From Chromatiaceae bacterium (GTDB lineage Bacteria; Pseudomonadota; Gammaproteobacteria; Chromatiales; Chromatiaceae): DNA of 64,000 bases. The DNA is taken from the NCBI GenBank assembly GCA_024235215.1, contig JACKMU010000002.1, positions 496,001-560,000 on the forward strand, read 5' to 3'. The notes under the pieces are model-generated. The model made no database searches and was not told the DNA's origin. It saw only the letters and a list, made by a program, of their open reading frames with translations. Below are positions 34,702 to 42,332 of the stretch, piece by piece. Position 1 is the stretch's first letter, and each line of letters begins with the position of its first letter. The position numbers and the translations under genes were made by a program.

Positions 34702-36489
34702 ATGCCGATTTATAGAGCCCCCATTCGCGATCTGCAGTTTGTCTTTCACGAACTTTTCTACGCTGATCGAATTCTTGCGGCGCTCCCAGGCTTTGACGAG
34801 ACCAGCGCAGATCTGGTGGACGCAATTCTCGAAGAGGGCGCCAAACTGTTTGAACAGGAGATCCAACCCCTGAATCAGAGCGGTGACAGTGAGGGGTGCC
34901 GTTTCAACCATGGCGTGGTAACCACACCCAACGGCTTCCGGGAGGCATACCTCGCTTATACCGAAGGCGGATGGTGTTCACTTTCAGCGGATCCCGAATA
35001 TGGCGGCCAGGGTTTGCCCGAAACCATCAGTTTCATGCTGGAGGAGATGCTCACCTCGGCTAACGTCTCTTTCAGCCTCTACCCGGGTCTCACCCGAGGA
35101 GCCATCAACGCCATCAGCAGCCATGCCGACGATGAACTCAAGGCACGCTACCTGCCAAAGATGATCGAAGGGATCTGGAGCGGTACCATGTGTCTGACCG
35201 AGGCGCAGGCGGGAACCGACCTGGGATTGGTCCGCACCAAAGCGGAACCTCGGGGGGATGGCAGCTACTCGATTACCGGTACGAAAATCTTCATTACCGG
35301 GGGTGAACAGAATCTGACCGAGAACATTATCCACCTGGTGCTTGCGCGCTTACCTGACGCGCCCCCCGGCGTCAAAGGGATCAGCCTGTTTCTGGTGCCC
35401 AAGCGGCGGCTGAACGAAAACGACGAACCGGCCGAACCCAATGGTGTCAGCTGCGGATCTATCGAGCACAAAATGGGAATCCGGGGCTCTTCCACCTGTG
35501 TGATGAATTTCGATCAGGCGCAGGGCTTCCTGGTGGGACCCGAGAACCGCGGTCTAGCCTGCATGTTTACGATGATGAATGCCGAGCGTCTGGCAATTGG
35601 CATCCAGGGTCTGGGGCTTGGCGAAGTCGCCTATCAGAACGCTGCCGCCTACGCCCGCGAGCGTCTGCAGGGACGCGCTGCGACCGGCATCGCTGCACCA
35701 GACCAGAACGCAGACCCGCTCCTGGTCCACCCGGATATCCGGCGCATGCTGCTCACCACCCGCGCCTATAACGAGGGTGCCAGAGCGCTCGCAGTCTGGA
35801 CCGCGATCAACATCGATCTCAGCCACCGTCATCCCGATTCGGCCAAGCGCGCTGAAGCAGAAGACCTGGTGGCGCTGGTAACGCCGGTTATCAAAGCCTT
35901 CTTCAGTGACTATGGCTATGAGACCACAACCCTCTGTCAGCAGGTCCTCGGCGGGCATGGATATATCCAGGAGTGGGGCATGGAGCAGTTCGTGCGTGAT
36001 GCCCGGATTGCACAGATCTACGAAGGTGCCAACGGAATTCAGGCGCTGGACCTGGTGCGGCGCAAGCTTTTTATGCACGGTGGACGACTTCCGGCGCGCC
36101 TGTTTCAACTGATCGCCGACTATCTGGAGCAGCAGCAGGAAAACAGCAACCTCCAGCCATACCTGCAGCAGTTAGGTGCAGCGCTCAATCTGCTGCAGAA
36201 ACTCACCGGCTGGTTGATAGCTGAGGGAGGTTCCAACCCAGACCAGCTTGGCGCCGCCGCCACTGACTATCTGCGTCTGTTCGCGCTTGTCACCATTGCC
36301 TGGATGTGGGTGCAGATGATCGCACTGGCACAGCGCAGACAGGGTGGCGATGAAGCCGATTTCTATCACAGTAAACTCCAGGTCGGACGGTTTTTTATGG
36401 GCCGACTGCTACCTCAGATCCATAGCCTGGAAATGGCGATCCGCTCAGGCTCCGATCTGATGATGGATATGCATGAAGCAGACTTCTGA
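34702..36489 (+). CDS. Acyl-CoA dehydrogenase, long (about 600-residue) type
   Basis: A 595-residue flavoprotein that dehydrogenates an acyl-CoA and passes electrons to ETF. Like the AcdB/DmdC/FadE5-type enzymes it has about 150 extra C-terminal residues. Visible motifs are MCLTEAQAGTDLGLVRTKA, ITGTKIFITGGEQNL, IEHKMGIRGSSTC, FTMMNAERLAIGIQGLG and QQVLGGHGYIQEWGMEQF. The probable catalytic Glu is in IAQIYEGANGIQ. Substrate length cannot be read from sequence. It is divergent from etfBA under a shared operator and is followed by a thioesterase. Confidence 0.92.
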   Translation: MPIYRAPIRDLQFVFHELFYADRILAALPGFDETSADLVDAILEEGAKLFEQEIQPLNQSGDSEGCRFNHGVVTTPNGFREAYLAYTEGGWCSLSADPEYGGQGLPETISFMLEEMLTSANVSFSLYPGLTRGAINAISSHADDELKARYLPKMIEGIWSGTMCLTEAQAGTDLGLVRTKAEPRGDGSYSITGTKIFITGGEQNLTENIIHLVLARLPDAPPGVKGISLFLVPKRRLNENDEPAEPNGVSCGSIEHKMGIRGSSTCVMNFDQAQGFLVGPENRGLACMFTMMNAERLAIGIQGLGLGEVAYQNAAAYARERLQGRAATGIAAPDQNADPLLVHPDIRRMLLTTRAYNEGARALAVWTAINIDLSHRHPDSAKRAEAEDLVALVTPVIKAFFSDYGYETTTLCQQVLGGHGYIQEWGMEQFVRDARIAQIYEGANGIQALDLVRRKLFMHGGRLPARLFQLIADYLEQQQENSNLQPYLQQLGAALNLLQKLTGWLIAEGGSNPDQLGAAATDYLRLFALVTIAWMWVQMIALAQRRQGGDEADFYHSKLQVGRFFMGRLLPQIHSLEMAIRSGSDLMMDMHEADF

Positions 36490-36642
36490 GCGTGGTGCAC
36501 TATGAATCGGGATATTTCCGGATGCAGAAATAAACCGATATGCGGAATAGCAACAGTGGGTTAGGTCCACCCTCTGCTGAGTTCACATCACCTATTCAGC
36601 AGTCAACAACCCCAGTTGCTTCTTTTTGATCGGAGATGCGCT

Positions 36643-37065
36643 ATGCCAAGAGTCAGTTGTCGTGAGTTCAATCAGATCATCGAGCAAGAACTGCAGTGGG
36701 CCCATGCGCTGGGAATGCGGCTGGAAGTGATGGAGAAGGGCCGCGCAGAGATGCGGCTACCCTATCTGGAGAGTTCCACCCGGCCGGGCGGCAGCATCTC
36801 GGGTCCACATATGATGATGCTGGCAGACGCCTGTATGTATGCCGTGGTACTCGGTCTGATCGGTAAGGTTAAACTGGCCGTAACCACCAGCTTCAATATC
36901 AACTTTGTACGCAAACCGTCGCAAACAGATCTGATGGCCCACGGAAGTATTATCAAACTGGGAAAACGGCTGGCTGTGCTTGAGGTATCGGTGGTGGCCG
37001 AAGCGGATGATGAACTTGTCGCGCATGCCACTGGAACCTATTCTATCCCCCCGGCAGAAGGATAG
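36643..37065 (+). CDS. PaaI-type hot-dog thioesterase
   Basis: A 140-residue hot-dog-fold protein of the PaaI/YbgC-like thioesterase group. The ATG at 36643 follows a GGAGA ribosome site; the frame is open nine codons further. Typical parts are the long central helix GGSISGPHMMMLADACMYAVV, in which the Asp is a plausible catalytic residue, then TTSFNINFVRKPS and VVAEADDELVAHATGTYSI. It probably hydrolyses an acyl-CoA and goes with the dehydrogenase upstream, 150 bases away. Confidence 0.85.
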   Translation: MPRVSCREFNQIIEQELQWAHALGMRLEVMEKGRAEMRLPYLESSTRPGGSISGPHMMMLADACMYAVVLGLIGKVKLAVTTSFNINFVRKPSQTDLMAHGSIIKLGKRLAVLEVSVVAEADDELVAHATGTYSIPPAEG

Positions 37066-37157
37066 AGAAATAGAAGCGATATATTAGAAATTAATTATTT
37101 TTTGATTCTATTGATATTTATCAATGCACTGACATCGGCCGCCTGATTTAATAATCT

Positions 37158-37282
37158 CAAGCTCGGAGGCACCCGGCCAAAGGCAGTATCGAAGTAGCGT
37201 CGGGTGACTCCGGTCTTCTCTCAGACATCCTCTTTTTTGTGGCAACGAGTTTGGACCCGGCGTAGTGTGCCGGGTTTTTTTT
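37158..37282 (+). ncRNA. Candidate small RNA or riboswitch-like leader ending in a terminator
   Basis: CGGAG-g-CACCCG (37164-37175) pairs with CGGGTG-a-CTCCG (37201-37212), an eleven-base-pair helix with one G-A mismatch, enclosing a GCC-AAA-GGC hairpin. About 40 bases later an intrinsic terminator follows. TTTAATAAT before 37158 could be its -10 region. The unit could be a free small RNA or a regulatory leader for cmoA, whose start is 220 bases after the terminator. I recognise no known family. Confidence 0.4.
37255..37282 (+). terminator. Intrinsic terminator downstream of the candidate RNA
   Basis: ACCCGGC, a seven-base loop, GCCGGGT and then eight T. It lies about 190 bases after the thioesterase stop and 220 bases before cmoA. 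Confidence 0.9.
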
Positions 37283-37501
37283 GGCTACACGCGCACTTCG
37301 CGAGATGGCATAATTGAAATCATATCTAGCAGAACCGTACTCTCTGGAGCGCGACTGCAGCCCATCTTCGACATCTTTATGGCTAAACGAAAGCAGTTTT
37401 GATCGAATGATAGTCCAGGTCAATTGAGCCTGCGTAGTGAGACCGCGTACCCTCGCCGCGACCTGTTACGACAACCCCTCTCTTTTAGCATTAACGCGCT
37501 C

Positions 37502-38233
37502 ATGCCGACAGACCACCGCGACAACATCTATCGGAATACACAAGTATCGGTCGGTGAATTCCGCTTCGATCGACAGGTTGCTCAGGTGTTTCCAGATATG
37601 ATCCACCGTTCGGTTCCCGGCTACGATACTGTGATCGAGATGATCGCTGTGCTTGCCGGGAACTATGTTGAACCCGGTTCACTCTGTTACGACCTGGGCT
37701 GTTCGCTGGGTGCCTCCTCGCAGGCAATGGCTCAGGGAATCAAGGCGCCAGAGTGCCGTATTCTGGCGGTGGACAACTCACCCGACATGCTGGCTGTTGC
37801 GGCAGAACAGCTGACCCCGCTGCAGCAGACCCCCATCGAGTGGATCTGCACCGATGTGCTGACGTTTCCGATCGAAAATGCATCGATGGTGGTTCTCAAC
37901 TTTACCCTGCAGTTCATCCCGCCTGCGGCACGCTTTTACCTGCTGAGCAGGATCCGCCAAGGGATGCGCCCGAATGGTCTGCTGCTGCTTTCGGAGAAGA
38001 TCACCTTTTCCGATCCGGAGCTGGAGCATACACAAATCGAGATGCACCACGCATTCAAACGTGCCAACGGTTACAACGATCTGGAGATCAGCAGAAAACG
38101 CAGTGCACTGGAGAAGGTGCTGATACCGGAGACTCTTGCAATCCACCAAAATCGCCTGAGAGAAGCTGGTTTCAGCCACTGCCATCTCTGGTTTCAATGT
38201 TTCAACTTCATCTCCCTGGTAGCACGCCCGTGA
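37502..38233 (+). CDS. cmoA: Carboxy-SAM synthase
   Basis: CmoA makes carboxy-S-adenosylmethionine from SAM and prephenate for modification of wobble uridine in tRNA. From the ATG at 37502 the protein has 243 residues. It follows E. coli CmoA closely: FRFDRQVAQVFPDMIHRSVPGY, YDLGCSLGASS (SAM motif I), VDNSPDML, NASMVVLNFTLQFI, HHAFKRANGYNDLEISRKR and LWFQCFNF at the C-terminus. It overlaps cmoB by four bases. The frame is open 26 codons upstream without family residues. Confidence 0.95.
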   Translation: MPTDHRDNIYRNTQVSVGEFRFDRQVAQVFPDMIHRSVPGYDTVIEMIAVLAGNYVEPGSLCYDLGCSLGASSQAMAQGIKAPECRILAVDNSPDMLAVAAEQLTPLQQTPIEWICTDVLTFPIENASMVVLNFTLQFIPPAARFYLLSRIRQGMRPNGLLLLSEKITFSDPELEHTQIEMHHAFKRANGYNDLEISRKRSALEKVLIPETLAIHQNRLREAGFSHCHLWFQCFNFISLVARP

Positions 38234-39204
38234 TCGACTACAGCGGGCTGCTGTCGGTGATGACAGAGAGTCCATTGGCCGCCTGGTCTGCACAACTCCC
38301 AGCGCAGCTGGAGCACTCCCTCGGCCAGCAGCGTCACGGTGATTTCAACCGCTGGATGGAGACGCTTCGGAGCCTGCCTAATATTATCGCGGATCGGGTC
38401 GAACTCAACCAGGATAGAGTAGGTGTCACTTCGACCATTCCGTTAACCACCGAAACGCGGCAGCTACTGATGCAGCAACTGCAGCAGCTGCATCCCTGGC
38501 GTAAGGGACCTTACGAAATACATGGCGTTCACATCGACAGCGAATGGCGCTCGGACTGGAAATGGCAGCGGCTGCAGGGGGTGATCGGCCGATTGCAAGG
38601 ACGTCGGGTGCTCGATGTGGGATGCGGTAACGGCTACCACTGCTGGCGTATGATCGGTGCTGGTGCCGACCTGGTGATCGGTATCGACCCAACCCAACTG
38701 TTCCTCGCTCAATTCCTTGCGGTACGTCACTTTCTCGGTGCGCATTGGCCGGTCTATCTGCTGCCATTGGGTATCGAGCAGGTACCACAGAAACTGCATG
38801 CCTTCGACACGCTCTTTTCAATGGGCGTACTCTACCACCGCCGTTCACCTGTGGACCACCTGCTGGAACTGCATGGTTGTCTGCGGTGCGGCGGCGAACT
38901 GATATTGGAGACGCTGGTGATCGATGGTGCAGAAGGGACCATACTGGTTCCGGCAGGGCGCTATGCCAAGATGCGGAACGTCTGGTTCATTCCCTCACCC
39001 AAGACGCTGGTCGGCTGGTTGAAGCGCTGCGGGTTCCGCGATGTCAGAATCATCGATGTCAACACCACCAGTACCGAGGAACAGCGTGCTACCGAATGGA
39101 TGCGCTTCGAATCTCTGGCCGACTACCTGCACCCCGCAGACCCATCGCGCACCCTAGAAGGGTACCCTGCACCCAAACGGGCGCTGTTTAGAGCGATCGC
39201 TTGA
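38230..39204 (+). CDS. cmoB: tRNA U34 carboxymethyltransferase, GTG start
   Basis: CmoB transfers the carboxymethyl group of carboxy-SAM to 5-hydroxyuridine-34 of tRNA, giving cmo5U. The GTG at 38230 overlaps the cmoA stop as GTGA and yields 324 residues, the E. coli length. Motifs are PWRKGPYEIHGVHIDSEWRSDWKWQR (in natural order), VLDVGCGNGYH, MIGAGADLVIGIDPTQLF, LFSMGVLYHRRSP and MRNVWFIPSPKTL. The frame is open far upstream inside cmoA, which is not coding in this frame. Confidence 0.95.
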   Translation: MIDYSGLLSVMTESPLAAWSAQLPAQLEHSLGQQRHGDFNRWMETLRSLPNIIADRVELNQDRVGVTSTIPLTTETRQLLMQQLQQLHPWRKGPYEIHGVHIDSEWRSDWKWQRLQGVIGRLQGRRVLDVGCGNGYHCWRMIGAGADLVIGIDPTQLFLAQFLAVRHFLGAHWPVYLLPLGIEQVPQKLHAFDTLFSMGVLYHRRSPVDHLLELHGCLRCGGELILETLVIDGAEGTILVPAGRYAKMRNVWFIPSPKTLVGWLKRCGFRDVRIIDVNTTSTEEQRATEWMRFESLADYLHPADPSRTLEGYPAPKRALFRAIA

Positions 39205-39311
39205 TCAAATGCCAAAAAAGGCTTTTTCATCTTGAGAATGCAAACCTCGCCGCATATTCACCGCCTATCTCTACCTGTCCTGAGAAGCACTGAGAGATAC
39301 CGCTGCTTCCG

Positions 39312-42149
39312 TTAACGCGAAAGTTGCTGCAGCAATTGCTCGGCAGCGGCTCTGTCTGGAAACTCCTTTTTACTGCGCATCAGTGTTGTCAATTCGTCCC
39401 TGGCTTCACCATCCCGCCCCAGCGCATGCAGCGCAAGTGCCAGATGATAAGTGATATCGGGCAGGTTGGCATTGCGTGACCGGGCCTCGCGCAGATGGAG
39501 CAGTCCCTCCTGGGGGTTACCGCTGCTGACCAGTATCCAGCCGAGTGTATCCACAACGTATGGGTCCTTGGGAGCCAGATCGACTGCCTTTCTCGCCATC
39601 TCCAGTGCACGGGGATCTCCTGCCATCTGGTAGAGCATGGCCAGATTGTTCAACAGGGATGGATTCTCAGGCTGCTTCACCAACAGCTGCCGGTAAATTT
39701 CCCGGGCTTCGTCGTACTTGCCGCGCTGCACCAACTCCTCCGCCAGTGTCTGTTTTACCAGCTGATCTTCCGGATTATGTTTGATCCAATCCTGCAGCAA
39801 TGACGTGGCCTCTGCAGGATGGCCCCGGAAGCGGTGGATTTGATAGAGACGCAACACTTTGACCGGATCGGGTAATATCTTCTGCGCTCGCGAGTAGGCC
39901 CGTTCCGCTGCTGCCATATTTTTCTCTTTGAACAGCACTTCCCCTTCCAGAAAGTGACCCTCGAATGAGTTGGGGCGCTCAATCTGCAGCTGCAACGCCA
40001 GATCCAGCGCTTCATCGAGTTTGTTCAATGCGATCGACACAAGGCCCAATTCCATTTTAGCCGGTAACCAGCCTGGATCCCCTTCGACCGCTTTGAGCAG
40101 CGACCATTGGGCATTGTTCAAGTCGCCGATCTGTTTCTGTAATGCGGCGATACGATACAACATCTTCGCTTCGTATGAGACTTTGCGGGCCAGATTGATC
40201 AATGTCACCTTGGCGAGCCCATCTTGTCCGCTGGCGATCTGTGCGACTGCCAATGCCAGCGTGACCCGATCGTCATCGGGATGGTTGGTCGACAACTCCT
40301 GGACAACGGTCAGCGCCTGTTCGGATTTACCTGAGCTGAGGTAGAGTTCGACCAGTTTGAGATTGGGTTCGATCGCATCCGGCTGAAAGCTGCGTAGTTT
40401 CTCCCGCCAGCGGATCGCACCGTCCAGATTGCCATGCGACTCCTCCAACTGCGAGTATGCGACCAGCGTTTCGACCTGACCCGGGTTCACATCCAGCAGT
40501 TTTTGATAGCGCTTTCTCGCCAAATCCAGGTTGCCCTCACCCGCTTCAACCCGGCCAAGATTCAGTATCGCAGCCAGGAAGGTGGGATCGATCTCCAAAG
40601 CATGCTCAAATGCGCTCCGCGCCCCCTGAAAATCCGCTCCCGCCAATCTGGCGTTGCCAAGCAGATTGAGCGCGGAGAGATTTTCCGGCTCCAACGCCAC
40701 CACTCTTTCGGCAGCTGCAGCGGCCGCATCGAATTTTCCCAGTTGCATATTCAGCAGCGCCAGCATAAAACCGGCAGTCACCCCCTGTTTTCCCTGTTGG
40801 CCTATACTCCCCAACGTCTCGATCGCTGCACCAACCTGATCAGTCGCAATCAGGCTCTGTGCCAGATTGATCTGCAGCCAGGCATCGTCCGGACGTTGTG
40901 CCGTCAACCGGTCGAAGATCTTGGTGGCTGCGATATAGTCCTGCTCTCCCAGATGAATCTGCCCGGTCAACATCTGAACCATCGGATCTTCTGGTGCCTG
41001 TTCGAGCACCGGAGCGAGCATCGACTTGGCATTGTCGGGCTGATCCCTGGCCAGCAATATCCGGGTCATGATCATCCTGGCAGCGAGGTTGTCCGGCCAT
41101 CTAGCCAACAACTGCTGCAGATGACTGGAAGCTTTCTCCAGATTCCCCGCAGCAAAGTGAACGCTACCCGCCAGAAGCAAAAGACGTACATCCTGGTCGC
41201 GCAACTCCGGAGGTATCTTCTCAATCGCCTCGCCGGCGAGAGACAACGACTGGTGTGCGGACGCGACGTCACCTCTCAAAAAATGGATTTTTGCCTGCAG
41301 ATAATCGATCAAGGGGTCGACATGAGTGCTCGCCTGAAGCAGGTCAATCTCCTGCTGCGCCTCAGCCAACCTTGCCAGATCAATCAACAGGGCAGCCCGG
41401 CGGGTACGGGCACTGTTGTGCTCCGCATCTATCTCCAGTACCTTCCCCAGCTCTGCCACAGCAGTCTCTTTGTCACCATCCGTTTGTGATAGCTGACTTT
41501 TCAGCATCCAGGCTTCGCTGTTTGCAGAATCCAGTGACACAGCTTGGGTGAGCAGTGGACGCGCCGCCTCCGTCTCACCGCGAAGCAGATGAACTTGCGC
41601 TTTGCCCATAATTGGGCCGGCAGCATCGGGGTCGAGCCGGGAAGCCTCTTCGAACTCGACCATCGCCTTATCGGGCTCATTCAGCCCGAGGTAGGCTTTA
41701 CCGCGGAGAATTTTGAGTTTTACAGTTTCACCCTTGTCCCGATTATCGATTCCTATTTCATCGAGCACGGAATGGTACTTTCCCAGCAGTAGAAAACTCT
41801 CCGCCAGCAGCGGATCAATCACACCCCGATCCGCCCCCAGTTTGCGTGCCAGCTGGAATTCCGCCTCTGCCTGAACCGGCAAATTATCTGCGAGGTAAGC
41901 CCTTCCCAGCAAAATTCTGGAAGGGAGATGCGTTGAATCCTGTTGCAGCGCGTTCTTCAATATGATCGCCGCTGAGCGATAATCCTCCTGAGCAAAGCGC
42001 TGCAACGCGTCTTCGTAGAATCTTCCAACCGACGCACTGGTCGACTGGACCGCTGTGTTGGCCAGCAATACCTGACTGCCGAGAATAAAGAAAAGCACTA
42101 TCGATCTGATAAACAACGTGACTGTTAATTTTCCCATATAGCTGCGCAT
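39312..42149 (-). CDS. Large TPR-repeat protein, PEP-CTERM system PrsT type
   Basis: A 945-residue protein with an N-terminal export signal (LFIRSIVLFFILGSQVLLA) and then TPR repeats to the end. Repeats of about 34 residues are evident, for example LPSRILLGRAYLADNLPVQAEAEF, ALNLLGNARLAGADFQGARSAFEHALEIDP and SLLNNLAMLYQMAGDPRALEMARKAV. Length and N-terminal layout match the TPR proteins (PrsT) found beside exosortase/PEP-CTERM loci. Unlike its divergent neighbour it has no lipobox Cys. It is likely a periplasmic scaffold for export or assembly of surface material. The two genes share a 183-base promoter region. Confidence 0.75.
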   Translation of the reverse strand: MRSYMGKLTVTLFIRSIVLFFILGSQVLLANTAVQSTSASVGRFYEDALQRFAQEDYRSAAIILKNALQQDSTHLPSRILLGRAYLADNLPVQAEAEFQLARKLGADRGVIDPLLAESFLLLGKYHSVLDEIGIDNRDKGETVKLKILRGKAYLGLNEPDKAMVEFEEASRLDPDAAGPIMGKAQVHLLRGETEAARPLLTQAVSLDSANSEAWMLKSQLSQTDGDKETAVAELGKVLEIDAEHNSARTRRAALLIDLARLAEAQQEIDLLQASTHVDPLIDYLQAKIHFLRGDVASAHQSLSLAGEAIEKIPPELRDQDVRLLLLAGSVHFAAGNLEKASSHLQQLLARWPDNLAARMIMTRILLARDQPDNAKSMLAPVLEQAPEDPMVQMLTGQIHLGEQDYIAATKIFDRLTAQRPDDAWLQINLAQSLIATDQVGAAIETLGSIGQQGKQGVTAGFMLALLNMQLGKFDAAAAAAERVVALEPENLSALNLLGNARLAGADFQGARSAFEHALEIDPTFLAAILNLGRVEAGEGNLDLARKRYQKLLDVNPGQVETLVAYSQLEESHGNLDGAIRWREKLRSFQPDAIEPNLKLVELYLSSGKSEQALTVVQELSTNHPDDDRVTLALAVAQIASGQDGLAKVTLINLARKVSYEAKMLYRIAALQKQIGDLNNAQWSLLKAVEGDPGWLPAKMELGLVSIALNKLDEALDLALQLQIERPNSFEGHFLEGEVLFKEKNMAAAERAYSRAQKILPDPVKVLRLYQIHRFRGHPAEATSLLQDWIKHNPEDQLVKQTLAEELVQRGKYDEAREIYRQLLVKQPENPSLLNNLAMLYQMAGDPRALEMARKAVDLAPKDPYVVDTLGWILVSSGNPQEGLLHLREARSRNANLPDITYHLALALHALGRDGEARDELTTLMRSKKEFPDRAAAEQLLQQLSR

Positions 42150-42332
42150 GGTTTTCTGCAGTCCCTGTAAACGGAAATGAAGTTATTAAATATTAGAGTG
42201 TATGTTAACCGTTCAAGAGTCTGGAAGGGAGATCGAGCGATAGGGAAGTGTAATAATCTGCACTGTCTGGTTATCGTAATACCAAATTAAGTTACAATTG
42301 CAGCGTCTAGATTCAATCAGGAACGCTACACC

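Noticed and set aside
37753..38229. Upstream extension of the cmoB frame
   Set aside because: It is inside cmoA, and the family start matches the GTG at 38230 that overlaps the cmoA stop.
39216..39232. Small A-run/T-run hairpin after cmoB
   Set aside because: The stem is only weak A-T pairs around GGC and would not be stable enough for a terminator.
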